From Plectrocnemia conspersa (taxonomy: Eukaryota; Arthropoda; Insecta; Trichoptera; Polycentropodidae), in assembly GCA_009617715.1 (NCBI GenBank), contig VTFK01000271.1:248001-312000 (forward strand): a stretch of 64,000 nucleotides of DNA. The letters run 5' to 3'. Made by a program: the position numbers and the translations under genes. Below are positions 37,401 through 49,670 of the stretch, in pieces. Every line of letters starts with the position of its first letter. Position 1 is the first letter of the stretch. The notes beneath the pieces are model-generated. The model worked only from the letters and a program-made list of their open reading frames with translations. It made no database searches and was not told the DNA's origin.

Positions 37401-40189
37401 AACGACAGAGCGGCGGTGGAAAGCTCGCTTGGCTTGTTGTGTTGACATCTGACAATGTTGCGAGCGCAACCAAACAACTTTTCCCTAAAACATCTTAATA
37501 ATGTTAATGATAATTTCAACAGCTATAACAACACTGTACGATAACACTATTGCCAACTGAAAAAAAATCTGACTATCTGTCAAAATAATTCTTACCATTT
37601 AACATAAAATATGAGCAATTGATATTAATTCTGAGCATCTAATATTTATTCTGGCCGCTTATATCCTAACTTTTAAATATAAATTCTGACCCAAAAAAAT
37701 ATGAGCCAAAATTTAGTAGCATTCCAATCTTTAGGTTTTAAGCAAATATTATTTATTTATTAAAAATCTTCTGTTGTGCGTAAGTCTGTAATGGGGTAAA
37801 TACAATCAGCAACTACTTAGTAAGTAGTGAGGCACCAGACTGAAAGCAAAGTCTGTAAATAAGTGACATCTATAAATTACTTATAAATTATTAGTACAGC
37901 TTACAGTCAATAGATGGCATTATGCATGACTTAACCTAATTTTATTTCAATTATTCATCAGGATATTCGTCCCTAAGATTATAAGCATTTATTAAAACCT
38001 TATCTGTGATGATTTATCAGAATTATAAATGAATTATATAGTGTCTTTGAATTCAACAAACCATTCGGAACATTTCAAATTTGAAGGTTTTGAAATGTTT
38101 CGAATGGCCAGAAGTAGTCCGTTACATTATCATCATTCGTAGCATTTCCCAAATACTTATAAAATGAGTTGTATATAGGGTAGAAACTAGAAATGTCGCT
38201 ATTTTAATTATAGAGCGCAATATTTTTAACCAGAACCTAATATTACATCGAAGAGCGTTTCCATACTTGTGTTTATATGTCTGGGAATGATATTGATTGT
38301 ACTTAACTTCTTTAGACAGAAAAACGTCAGTAACATCATATATGCATGTAATTAAAAAGCACCATAATGACTGATAATTAACTTTGAAAATTATTTTAAA
38401 ACAACAAATCATCTAATTTTAGAAGATTTGGACACATTTGCTTTACACTTCTGCAAATTAAGTAAATAAACCATACAAAATGCTATTTTCTGATATTGTT
38501 TTTTTAAATGCAAATTCTAAATTCGCATTATCACTCACATTTTTTTTATATTAAAAAAACTGAGAATCATTGTGACATTTCTTTACATTCTATAATTAAC
38601 TAATTGTTGTGTTTATTCATGTTCTCTTTATTATTATTATTAGCGTACTAATTTTTCACATTGCAAATTTAGAAAGTAAAATAAATTATTCGGATCTTTT
38701 CTATACACATTATATTCTTAATTATTTATGAACTGCTCAAATATTATTTTAAATTTTTTACACACGCAATTTATTTTTAATAAATTTAGCTAAGCTTAGA
38801 ACCATTCATGAAATATTTATTTTGTTTTTGTCTAACTATTGCACATACGTTAAGCACGGATCTGTGCGTTTATTTTATTACTTTTATAACTAAAACTTTT
38901 TTAAATCATAAAACATAGAACATATATAAACTGTAATTTGAAATCGATAGTAGATCCACAATGCATACTATTATATATGTAATAGCATAGTGTGTCATAA
39001 TCAATTCGGCAGATTTGTCATGTTTTTTTATAAAATACAACTTTTGAGTAGTTCATAAATATTTAGGCCATCATGACTCATTGAGAAACCTGTGAAGTAA
39101 AGATTTGAAATTAAAAATAAAAATAAATAAATACAATGTAAATTTTATTATAACTTTCTCAACAAATTTAATACCACTGAAATGATTTTTAAGAGCAGAG
39201 GGAGGGGTTAAAAATTTTAAATTAAAATATTTATTTATACATATTTTTATTGATTTGTTGTTGGAACTTTAGGCGATTTTTTTGTGAATAATTTCTATAT
39301 ATTTTTTTGTATTTAACTTGAAATTAACATACGCTCACGTATTTTTTACTAGTTGATTTTATATATGAAATAAATTAGTGAATATACAATTGCGGGATTT
39401 AGTTATGTCGTACAATCTTGGGAAATCGCTCGTTTTACAGGTTTTTTATTTTTGTAAATTTACAAGTGTTTTTATTTATTGGACATTTTTTTTTCAAATA
39501 CTGAAATTGATTTTTCTCTAATTTCACAATATATGTTACCGATAATCATTAGATCTAATTAATTTCAAATGAGATTCTGAATCTCGGTACTTTTTGCAAG
39601 AATAGCCACTTCGTTGATACATACTCATGTTCCAAGCCATAAATGTGATATATCTGATATTGATTCTAGACATACAATTAGTTTCACTCTTTTTTACATA
39701 GGCCTTTATAAAATTAACTTATATCTTATTTTATTTCAGATCACTCTGCAAGATGAACAGACCAAAAACAAAGTCCGAGTTATTATGCTAAATTTATACA
39801 GATCGACCATTCCTAACGATAGATCACCAGAGAAACGAGTATGCCTGAAGAAAGATATTTTAAAAGGTGCAACGTCTGTCCACATAATAACGGACGTACT
39901 GATGGCAAAGACGGTCGAATTTAGAGCAACAATGGGCATCGCTTCTCGGATATTTCACCTTGGAAACCCAACTCCATTAGTGTTTACTTTGAATCAATAC
40001 AAAATTGATGACAATGGACATATAATTGAGAAGGTATGTGTTATTCTCCTGTAATATTATGAAGGTTAAAGAATATTAAATATAATAGTTTCTTTCCAGA
40101 TATCTGAAGAAAAATGCGTTGAAACTATGGAATGGAACAGAGTCGATAAACACGATCGATTGTACCCTGACCACCCTGAGGAGAACTAA
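34451..40189 (+). CDS. Unrecognised conserved-looking protein (3 coding exons, 248 aa)
   Basis: Exons 34451-34813, 39740-40033 and 40100-40189; 747 nt, both joints phase 0, good GT..AG sites. The ATG at 34451 (AAAGATGCC) follows a GC-rich leader that looks like a 5' UTR; an upstream open frame from 34376 exists but has no ATG of its own. The N-terminus is basic (MPKPAKKLPKWFKSHYAYE). The body is soluble and mixed alpha/beta, with no signal peptide or membrane segment: SLRLESAWPFIRTEVER, DERGNFQPLGKLESLID, then in exon 2 QTKNKVRVIMLNLYRSTIP and TVEFRATMGIASRIFHLGNP. It ends in an acidic tail RLYPDHPEEN. Codon use is much richer in GC than the introns. I cannot name the family or function. The 4.9 kb first intron is full of repeats. 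AATAAA signals lie downstream, for example at 40625-40630. Confidence 0.85.
34841..34901. repeat. Tandem duplication of 29-30 bp
   Basis: AATACATAAGATTCATATAT then CTTCTACTT occurs twice in direct succession just inside the first intron of the unknown gene. Confidence 0.9.
35488..35910. repeat. Direct repeat of a hAT-like terminus
   Basis: AAATCTAAGCATTTAT, then TATACAGGGCCGGTGCTAAG and AAACG-AGGAC-C-GAGGCAAT, appears at about 35490-35560 and again at about 35836-35910, same orientation. CAGGGCCGG is a common start of hAT-superfamily terminal inverted repeats; here both copies face the same way, so they are two fragments rather than one complete element. hAT assignment is tentative. Confidence 0.5.
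36335..36560. mobile_element. Foldback element with about 109 bp arms
   Basis: The left arm (36335-36443) and right arm (36452-36560) are inverted copies around an 8 bp centre. The innermost 17 bp of each arm (GTCGTAGTGGGAACGCT) differ at one position. Further out both carry GACACGATTTTATT, CAAAAGYAATAAAATCG-type and ACTTCT-GRAG blocks. The sequence at 36050-36190 upstream matches 63610-63730, so the whole repeat may be longer than the palindrome. Lies in the first intron of the unknown gene. Partial copies at 14600-14715 and 63740-63970. Confidence 0.75.
36945..37157. repeat. 85 bp tandem repeat, about 2.5 copies
   Basis: TTCAGGGTCAGAATAAATAT, then CAAATGGTTAGAATATAAAT, starts at 36954, 37039 and 37124, an exact 85 bp period. 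Looser GGTCAGAAT motifs precede it from about 36870, and the reverse form (ATTCTGACC, ATTCTGGCC) occurs at 37580-37700, so the tandem array may be one arm of a larger (about 880 bp) inverted structure. Confidence 0.85.
37255..37370 (-). repeat. Dispersed repeat, copy 2 of 4 (GTTCACTGTTCTGACC family)
   Basis: Inverted relative to copy 1: GGTGCGAGCGAGTGTTGATC, AGAACTTGAACACCCCACGA, ATAACTCTCAACGAATC. It also contains its own small inverted repeat (CGCTCGCACC / GGTGCGAGCG). Confidence 0.6.
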
Positions 40190-42013
40190 AACATTATTGA
40201 GAATGTTGCTTCATTAGTAGAGAAACTGTGGAAGATAAATGTTAATTTACATTATTACTGTTCCATGATTTAGCTTTTAAATATTGTTGCAAGATTCTGA
40301 TGTCGTAACAATTATTAATTTGCAATATGCAACCGAAAGATTAATACATGTATTAAATTATATAAATACTTATATATCACTTTTAGGTTAATTTATTACT
40401 TAAATTCTTTTATACTTATTTAATGTAAAGGAAGTGGAGACCAAGTTGACGTGAAAGACAAATAGAAAATTGTGATGGGACGATAATCATGCGTCCAAGA
40501 ATGAGCAGTACGAGGATGTTTGTTTACTATTTTTATAAACAATATTGTTATAATATTAAAAAATATATTCAAATCTACACGCATTCGTATTGAATTAGGT
40601 AACGTGTTTAGGCCTAATTAGGTAAATAAAATTATGATTAGAGATGTTATACCTCTATAGTTGAATATATTTTCGTTCTGAAATAATATATGCTTTTTAT
40701 TTAATAATATTGTTTTGTGTTTATTGTTGCTTCAAGGTAATTATAATACGCATGCTGCAACGGTCTTCTATCAGTGAGATAAAGGCAAAGAAAATGTCCC
40801 TTGTTTTTTTGAGGTAAAGTAGTCAACAATTATATTATCACTCGTGAGTATCAAATCATTTTTAACTGGTGTATGTGAATGGTAAGGAAAATATCAGGTG
40901 AAGTGTTGTGAATCGAGTCTAATCTTCAAAGTACAGATTTTGTCTTAGTTAATTCATATGACTGTCTGTTTTTTCATTTCCTAATGAGAACTAGATATTA
41001 AATATAAACATCACAATGAGAACAGACATGAATAATTTGCAGCAGGTAGTTGTAAATGCAGCAAATAGTTGTTCGCGGATTAACTTCAGCAATGTTTCTT
41101 GATTGTTCTTCATTAAGAACAAATAGTTCGGAGATAATTTCAAAGTGATTGCAATCTGTTTTCTATTGATTAAACTATCGGCTTCTTTATATATATTAAA
41201 TTTTGTTTAGTGTATAAAATACATTTTTGTTTAGAATAATAAAAATTATATCCAATATAGATATACAATCAATAATCTTATTTAAATTTCTGAAAGACTG
41301 TCAGCAGTTTTATTAAAACAACATAGGTTGTTTTTGTCTGTATTTAAAGTAGCGCAAATTAATTTGTTCTTCTAAAAATTTTTTTTCAAAGAAATTGAAA
41401 ATTACATGATTTTAAAATACTAGTTTTATATGCGTTATTTTGCTATACATTTCTGCATATATATTATTGTACTAAAGAAGGCATAAAAATGGCTTGATAG
41501 ATGATATATTTAATCGATTAATTGAATAAAAAACATTCCATGGGTAGAATTTTTTTTATTGAAAGTAAAGAAATTATAATAGTTTTAAAATACAAATGAG
41601 TCTTAAAAAATATAGCACCATATTTGGTTGTATTTATAAAATACAATTGAGCAAGAATCTATTATAATTTTAATTAAGAAGTTATACCATGTATTTGTTT
41701 GATTTTATCAGAATATTGTTTAAATAGTATTTAATGTACACATTTTTATATATACAATAATATAAACATTTTATATTAAACAAAAATTATATAAATCTTA
41801 AAATACAATTCATTCCTATTTATAAAAATAGTATAAATAATTCATAGCAATACTCAGAAATCAGAGGCAACTATTGTAATTAAATTGTCAACTATTTAAC
41901 AGGTATTTTTATTAATAGCTATATTCTTATTATACAATTTGATTTTGATACAGAGAATCAAACAAGTACAAAAAGACATGTAGATAAATGCATGAGTTAT
42001 AATTTAATATAGA
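40190..42013. other. Intergenic region
   Basis: AT-rich sequence between the unknown gene and the 3' end of the PGRP gene. No coding or RNA signal seen beyond putative 3' UTRs. On the minus strand an AATAAA at 41913-41908 lies about 100 bases past the PGRP stop and probably ends that transcript. Confidence 0.45.
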
Positions 42014-44038
42014 TCATTTCGGATACGATATCTGTCCCTCACAAAAGTGAGGCCACGTCTGCAACTCTTCAAATAGAAATTCACCCGGACTTAGCGTAGG
42101 TATTACTTGCCTGTGTCCAATCAGCTTATAGTCCTTGGTAATTTTTCCAGCAGCGAGAAGCAATTCAATAGTTTTCTTGGTGGCTGCCAATTGTCTAAGC
42201 GGCGGTAAGACTTCGCAATACGTACCGATTAGTGCGATGCAAATACATTTTGAGTTGAAATTTCTCGAATGAGAGCCGATAACGTCCCATCCTCTACCTT
42301 CATAAACCGCTCCATCTCCGCCGACTACAAAATTGTAGCCAATATCGGACCATCTTCTCAGGTCAATGTGGAGGTTTTGCATATATCTCATGTGGTATAT
42401 GCAAGACATCTGAAAGTTTCAATTTACATATTTACCGAAATATATATATTCAATCAAAATAATTTGAGTATACAAATTGCGTACACGTGTCGGACAATTT
42501 TCTGTCGCTGTATGTGCAATGAGCACATACTCGACTGGTAATTCTAACATGTTTACAGGACCGGAAGGTCGAGCTTTCCATTCTTTTTTAGTAATGATAT
42601 GAAAATCAGGAAGTATATCATCATCTGGAAATTAAGAATCAGATTAAATAAGTAATTAGATTCATATATGATAAATTTTTGTGTAAATAATATTACATTT
42701 TATCTTGAGTACTCTTGAGTTGAGTCAAAACAGTACTTACATTATTCAATTCTAACGATAACAAGTATTAGTCAGAAAAAGCATACTTAACATGAGACTG
42801 TACATAATAAATATAAGTTTATCTGATAAAATCGAATTGAATGTTGTAAGTAAATATAATGACGCATATTTGTACTTAATATATATATATTTAATACTTT
42901 ATTTAGATTTATGTTATAAATTATATCTCTTTTCAATATACTTTTTTCAGTTGCTTTATATAAAAATTTAAAAACCGAACTTTTGAGTTGTGACGGCCTT
43001 TCAATCGAAGGATTTTAACGTTTTTTTATCTATGTTTGGTTCAAATAATATTTGTAGAATACATTTGATAATAAAGTATTTTCATTGTACAGTTCAGTAA
43101 AATAATACAAAGGATTAGTCTGAAAAAGATTAATCTATCATGATTTTGTACATAATAAATATCAGATATGCATGCATGCATCATCATATGGATAAAACTT
43201 AATATATATTTAAATTCATTCAGTTTTATATTTTATTTGATAAAAACATACGCTCAGTGAGGGGAACAATGATTCACAATCACTGTGACATGTAGACAAT
43301 TTTCCCATAATAAATTGACCCTTCGTTTACCTGCTAATTATGCCTAAGAACAAGGCTATTATAAAAGCAATCTTAACCGAGATTCTCACGAAAAAAATGG
43401 AAATGAAATCCATATTTATCCCTATTTTTAAAAAATATTTTTCTATGAAATTCAGGATGTAAAAAACTTACAGGATAGTTGAAATCATGAAAAATATAAA
43501 ATTAAGTAATATATTGACGAAAGTTGACTATACATGGTTTGATTTTAAGTACAAAATCAGACATTTTTTCTTAATATTACTTCTCACACGTCCTTCGTTG
43601 TTATATTTATTACATACATAGAAAATATATTCACAACTTACATGGACTACCGGTATCAGCTTCATCGTCATCAGTATCATAATGTTCTTCATCGTCTTCT
43701 GGCACTATAGTTGTACATAACTTTTTCTTATTTAATTTTACACTTTCTACTGGAGCTTCATCTTTCGAGTAAACTGTTTGCTCAATAATATATTGATTTA
43801 TCTTTACATTGCCATGTACTTCGATCATGTTACCGATGTGAACGTTAGTTGAATTATTGATATTTAAAGAACCGATAGATTGAACCGCCGCATGCTGCAT
43901 GAACAAATCGGTCAGCTCATCTGTGTGATTATTTACTGTGTTTTCTTGGAGGAGTGTCATCAGGTCTCTACTAGAAGTCTGAGCACCGTCAGTTACTATA
44001 AGGTCAAGGTCTTTAACTTGCTTATTGTGAGATTCCAT
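42014..44038 (-). CDS. PGRP-LE-like: Intracellular peptidoglycan recognition protein with RHIM-like motif (PGRP-LE/LC type)
   Basis: Innate immune receptor expected to bind bacterial peptidoglycan and signal to the Imd/Relish pathway. Exons 44038-43642, 42624-42485 and 42409-42014; 933 nt, 310 aa, phases 1 and 0. Exon 1 (132 aa) has no signal peptide or membrane segment and carries SIGSLNINNSTNVHIGN (residues 54-70), which fits the cryptic RHIM core of Imd-pathway PGRPs and Imd, then an acidic stretch (PEDDEEHYDTDDDEADTG). The PGRP domain spans about 140-300: KKEWKARPS, LIAHTATENC, DIGYNF, GGDGAVYEGRGWD, GHRQVIPTLSPG. Of the amidase zinc ligands, H170 and H278 are present, but the Cys eight residues after H278 is Ser286, so it should be a non-catalytic receptor. 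The GW in GRGWD matches DAP-type specificity in the family. A cytosolic location, as for Drosophila PGRP-LE, is inferred from the missing membrane segment. Confidence 0.92.
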
Positions 44039-45794
44039 TTTGATAGTATTATTATTTAATGTATTTAAAATACGTTATATTTAATCAATTTGATAAATTG
44101 TACTAAACTAAGTTTTGTTTTGGCAGTCATGTGGATATATTGCAATCCGACGTATATTGTGAAAAATATTCGATGTTGCCAGAAGCAAAAATGTATTCAT
44201 ATAAAAAAATAATGTCTGGCAAATTGAGTAATTATATTTTATTTATTATGACCATGAGCTATGAAGGTAATAAAATTGTTACAATTTTTTTTTTATTTAT
44301 TTATAATACATAATTAAAAAATACAATTTGTTTATATATAATATCATAACTTGCGAATAAAATAAATATTGATCTATTTATAAAATGGTAGCACTACTCG
44401 ATATATTTTAATTAAGCCAAAGCAATCACTATGGAGAAAAAATATTGTGTAATGTACTAAAGTTTGTAAATTTAAATAGTTATAAATTAAAATAAATATT
44501 ATCGATTTCTTTGAAAAATAAACAATAACTATTTTTATTAACAACTGTCACTGGCTAGAGTGAGGATGGAATAATTATATCTGGTGCCTAAAGCTTAATT
44601 GAATAATTATGACGCGTTCCCTCTACAAATAAAAATTGTATTGTTTTATTATTAATAGCAAAAACAATAATAAATATTGTCAAAGTTTGTCACAAACATT
44701 AAAATTATATATTAGTATTTTAATTAGGGCGGCTTTCATAAATAATACCACAGGTTTAGGAGGGGAAGGGGGTCAGCGGAATAGTGACAGTCTGTATTAA
44801 ATACTTTCCTTATTTGACGAAAAACTGGTTTTACGATATTATTACGCTTTTTATACATACTTTTATTGATTTTTTATTTTTTTTTATTTATAAATACAAA
44901 TAATACTATGAATTTTATTTAATAGTGTAGAAAAAAAATTGAAAAGTCCTATATTTATATAAGGTATAAAAATATGGGCGTAATAAAATACTTGTAGTAC
45001 AAAAAGTCCGCAATATATTGTAGTTTAAAACGTCTGGCAGTCCCCCATTATTTAGTTAATATATATATATATATATATATATTATAATGTTTTAATACTA
45101 AGCAAATTTTTATATGAAAAATATTATTTTTTATTTTTTGTGATAGTCATATTTTAACCTGAAAATATATAGACATCTATTAACAAGCAATTGAAATAAT
45201 TATTATATTTCATAAGTCATGTTTAAAACCATTTTTGGGTTTTGGGGACGAGTGAATGTATCAGTATTGTATATGTTTATTATTGCACCTCAGACCTCGA
45301 GTGAGTGGTCTGAATTATTGTCATAAATAATGTGCTGAATCGAGTGATGATGTTAAAATTAAAATAACTGGTGTGTTAACGAAGTTTTTTTATATTATCG
45401 ATATTCGGTAGTTCGGAAGATCTTGTGCAGGTTTATTTTGACCACTTTACCCGCACCATTTTGTACGTATTTGTATCTAGCGCGCGAGAATATTCCTGTA
45501 CGATTTATTATATTAATTATTTGACTTGATCGGATGGTATTAGGGGAGGTTAACCACAATGACATAGTGGCCATAAATAATTACATTGTCTGTTAAAGGA
45601 GTAGAGTTTAAGCGTGATATTAAATATCTATATTTTAATTATAATTTATTTACAAGTTTAATTATTAAAATCATACTATACATATATTATTTCTGGTAAG
45701 GTACAAACTTATTTCTAAAAATATCACAATGAAATCTACTAAGTAGCTTTGGTAATATTATAAACAAAACGTCACATTATAATTTTGCCTTAAA
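44039..45794. other. Intergenic region
   Basis: Upstream of the PGRP gene and downstream of the sulfotransferase. AT-rich, with a TA run near 45060-45085. On the minus strand an AATAAA at 45650-45645 lies about 145 bases past the sulfotransferase stop. No gene recognised. Confidence 0.45.
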
Positions 45795-48700
45795 TTATTC
45801 AATTTCATAATTATCTCTATCCGCATCGGATGCATCATACTCTTCGTTTTTAACATTCAACTCTTCAACTTGACGAAAGAGTCTTGCTTTGATCCAGTGG
45901 TAAAACTCATACTCCGCCCATAGTACACTCTTTAATTTAATCAATCGTCGTGCTGGTATAGCGGACAAGTCAATTTTAGGAGTCCATTTTCGATGTACAC
46001 CTAAATATACAATATAAAAGAGATAATCAAAAACTATAATTGATTTCATGTTATAATTAACTCACCAGCAATTTTATTCATAAAAATATGCGTAGCTCTT
46101 CTGAAGAACATTGGCAATTTATTTTCAATCACAAATATAGTTTCGTTGACATATTCCAACAAGCCAACGACTGGATAATAGCGATCAACGACGCTTTTAG
46201 CTTTCTTCAAGGCATACTCGTTGTTCAATTTCATACATTGAAATTCATGTCCGCAAAAATATGGTATGGTAAAGTCGTATGGAACTCCATCTACGAGGGA
46301 ACATCCGGAATCTCCATTTACCCAACACTGGGCGAAATTTTGGGTGTCTCGTTCGTTTATCTTTTTACCAATGGTTTCACCAAATGGCGGATACTTCATC
46401 CTGAAAATTATTTCGTTTTCAATTAAGATGATTTTAATGTATGTCATTCGCGGCTCTGACATTTACACTTTACCTTGCTATGACTGCTTCAAACGGATCT
46501 CGTATCATACTAAAGAAGGTCGGAGATTGTATACCATACTGTGTGAAATTTGTAAAGTACATGATGCGATCGAAGCTCAAGGGAACGGCGTTTTCTTTCA
46601 TGATTTCATTGATGTTTCTCGCAAAGTTTCGCTAAGAGCAATATCATTTTTAGAAATCGAATAATTTGAGGTAATAAAACTTAAAAACGTAAAAAGTAAT
46701 AAGGTGTCATGAAGAACTATGATCTTGTCTTTTAGTAGCATTATATTTTAATTCTACGGATTGAATTACCATAATACAGAGATGATATTAGATGATAAAG
46801 TTATATTTTCACTGGCGTTTTAGTGAAATCATATATGAAAATATTTTTACCAGTATATATATATATGTATATTTCTACCAGCGTAAATATAATTTAACTG
46901 TTCTGATGAAATTGTTTGCTGCTCTAAAATGTACATATATGAAACTTATTTTGACAGAAGCTTAATCTAACGAATTAACCAATTAGGCTAACGAATTTTG
47001 TAAAACATACTTTGGTTTTGGATTTGGTTTAATCCATTTTAAAAATTATAGTAAATTATTGAATGATGTCACGTCCCAGTTCTGTGAATCTTTGACAATG
47101 TGAAAATACGCGTACCTTTGTGAACAAATATAGTTTTACTGGTACTAAGCAGTGAAATTGTAAATCAATTGTTTGATACATTTTAACTGACTGAATTAGT
47201 GAAATTATGTTTATATTAGTGAAAATATAATAAAGATTCTCTTCAAAATATATGTATATGTGGTAAAAAATATTGTCTGTAAGCAACGACGAACAAAAAA
47301 TTATCTATAATTATATTGTAGTCAAGTATATTTTGCTATAATTTTAAGAACCACTCGAGGGTTTCCAGTGGCCTTGGCATTTAAGATTTCGTGAATATTA
47401 CGAGAGTTATGTTGTCGTAATAATTATTTAGTTCTTAATTTAAAAGCAGTTAATACAACCAGTTGAATTAAATTAGTAATAATATTGTAAAATATACGAA
47501 AAACCACAATGTCTAATACCCGACATTGTATTCCGATTTATTAAGATTGCACGTCACGCAAAGAGTAATCTGAATCCGCTTGCTCTTCATATTTCTATAA
47601 TAAATATAATATATAAAAAACATTGCGTTATCATTTTTATCGTTCAGATTTATATAAAAATTCACTATATACATATATATGTACATATGAAGTAAAACAA
47701 CTCTTTTAGGTCTATATGTCTTAAGAAATACTATTTATTACATTGGGACTCATGACGCACTTTCAGATAAAAATCAATGCAATTTTTGTGGACGTAGTAA
47801 CTATATTGTTGTAAAACTTTTTCTGTGTACCTTATAAATATCTAGGTTAAGTTCCACCTTGCTTCAAAATGGCGGTTAAAAATGTCTTTTAAAATAAATC
47901 ATAGAGAAAAAAAAAACGTTGAAAAGTGTTAAATAAAAAATGATAAGATATAATATAAAAATAAAAGAATGTTTTTTTTTAAATATAATTTTACTGGATA
48001 TAACGGTTTTTAAGGATAAATACTTGGATAAGCTCGTTAGACACTATGATATGACACTGTTTTAAAAAAAATCATTTGTGTGGGATATAACTTCTGTAGT
48101 ATTATTAGATTTATTTATTTACGTAATTCTGCATGAATAATAATTTAATACTGTAAAATTATACGTATATTACGTATACATTTAGAAAAAATTTAATAAG
48201 TACACTTAAAATATTTATTATTTAATTTTAAAAGAACAAATAAGAAAAATAGTAAATTAAAAACAAAAATAACAATAGTATATTGATATGATACTATACG
48301 TATCATTTATTGATTTAATTTAATTTTAGTAAAGTTTAATAAGTTCCTGAATAAAAATATTTTCAGGGAAAGATGATAAGACTTTAAAAACGCATTTAAA
48401 TGTTTTTAATAAAATTAGGAACCAAGTTGATCATTTACTATAGAATTAATCATTAATGGATTAAAATTGGCTTAAAAATATTTTTGTATTTTGAAACTAA
48501 CTTTATTTGTTAAAACTATACATTGAGATAAGTTCGTTGGAATATTTGAGTACACAAGCTTAAGCAAAGTTACTATTATGCTTTATGACATTTAAAAACG
48601 ATATTTTTTTGTGACTAGCTCAATAAGTAAATTTGATTCCTTCATAAAAATACTTCCAACTGTACAATATATCTTAAAATAATTAAGTATATTAAACAAT

Positions 48701-49226
48701 TTCACTTATTACGTAGTTATATATGTTCTAACCAAGTGAGTCTGTGTGAGTATGTGATTAAATTTTGTATCCGCAATTTCGCGAAAACTACCCTAGCGAT
48801 ATTTTAAAGTTTTTAACATATTATCTTAGTCTATGAATGTACTATACTAACTTGCAAAGTCGTGTTCAACCTTCTTAATCTTCCATTTCCAAGTCTGATG
48901 TGCTTGAAGTGCACACCCTGCAACTTTTGCAACAATAACACGAATATTTCACTGCCACTTTTTGGAATACGATTGAACATCAGGATGTAGTCGCTCAGCC
49001 CTGCTAACACCGCCAACTGAAGGAGGCTTTTGGTAACACTTTTTAAAGTGGTAGTGGTTGTGAGCCTGGTGGTGGTTGTAGGCTTGGTCGTGATAAAATG
49101 TTTGGTGGTGGTGGTGATTTGAAGTTCTTTGCACTTCTTGGCATGGTGGTAATAAAAATATGCGGCCGAGAGCACAAGCAGGAGCAAGACCGTCAGCCTC
49201 ACATGCGCTCTGTGCAAAATGCGCAT
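45795..49226 (-). CDS. pip/UST-like: Pipe / uronyl 2-O-sulfotransferase family protein
   Basis: Golgi type II enzyme family that moves sulfate from PAPS to the 2-O position of uronic acids; Drosophila Pipe sulfates eggshell proteins to set the dorsal-ventral axis. Exons 49226-48852, 46631-46474, 46400-46066 and 46000-45795; 1074 nt, 357 aa, phases 0, 2, 1. A short cytosolic tail is followed by a signal anchor (residues about 11-27, LTVLLLLVLSAAYFYY) and a Thr-rich stem (about 37-61) likely to be O-glycosylated. The PAPS 5'-phosphosulfate loop is NRIPKSGS (85-92), and the 3'-phosphate site is SMIRDP (166-171). IPYFCGHEFQC and VVGLLEYVNETI match the family, as does the C-terminal WAEYEFYHWIKARLF. 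Where the family has a catalytic His before the VxF..NF block (RHVHFLNF in human UST), this protein has FDRIMYFTNF, with Ile in place of His. Substrate cannot be told from sequence. Confidence 0.9.
46632..48851 (-). other. 2.2 kb first intron of the Pipe/UST-like gene
   Basis: AT-rich; near 46800-46900 it carries pieces of the TATATTTTCACTGG-type repeat seen at 22.9 and 33.3 kb, and at 47840-47885 an inverted match (CTTGCTTCAAAATGGCGG) to 35425-35460. No gene seen. Confidence 0.5.
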
Positions 49227-49604
49227 CCTACTCTGGCCGTCGCTCGTTGAGATTGTATCGAGTGTGGTTTTGTGTTATGGGAAAAGGTAAATTGCACATC
49301 GAGGATTGAATCTCGAACGGCAGGGTAGGCCAACACTAAATTAAAAAATAATTAAATATACATTTAATTGTTTTTAGAACAATGGATTTCTGAAACCAAC
49401 GGTATTGTTGTTGCATAGCAGTGACCTTCAAATTACGATCAGTTGTAGCGGAAGCGCTAGTATTATTATAACAATAAAAATAATAATAACAAAAAGTACG
49501 CGAATGTATATTTAGAAGTCCAGCTTATAAAAAAAGAATATACAAATAATGCGTGTCAGTGTCGGGAGACGGTGTTGAGTGCGGGAGTGTTCGGATGAAT
49601 CGTA

Positions 49605-49670
49605 ATGGTGTATCAATTTGCCAAGTTCGTAGTCCAGTATGGTCCTGAGCCAGGACGTCATTTTGTGTTT
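49605..49670 (+). other. Possible first coding exon of an unplaced plus-strand gene
   Basis: After a GC-rich leader (GTGTCGGGAGACGGTGTTGA), ATG at 49605 opens a frame reading MVYQFAKFVVQYGPEPGRHF. Composition is coding-like for the first 20 or so residues, then turns AT-rich. It lies head-to-head with the Pipe/UST-like gene, a common arrangement for shared promoters. I could not find a second exon and do not recognise the peptide. Confidence 0.25.

Noticed and set aside
44131..44313. Small plus-strand frame divergent from the PGRP gene
   Set aside because: It has no ATG at its start, AT-rich codons, no partner exon and no recognisable motif, despite a GT donor-like site.
46088..46664. Long plus-strand frames over 46.1-46.7 kb
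   Set aside because: They are antisense shadows of exons 2 and 3 of the Pipe/UST-like gene, whose minus-strand frames carry the family motifs.
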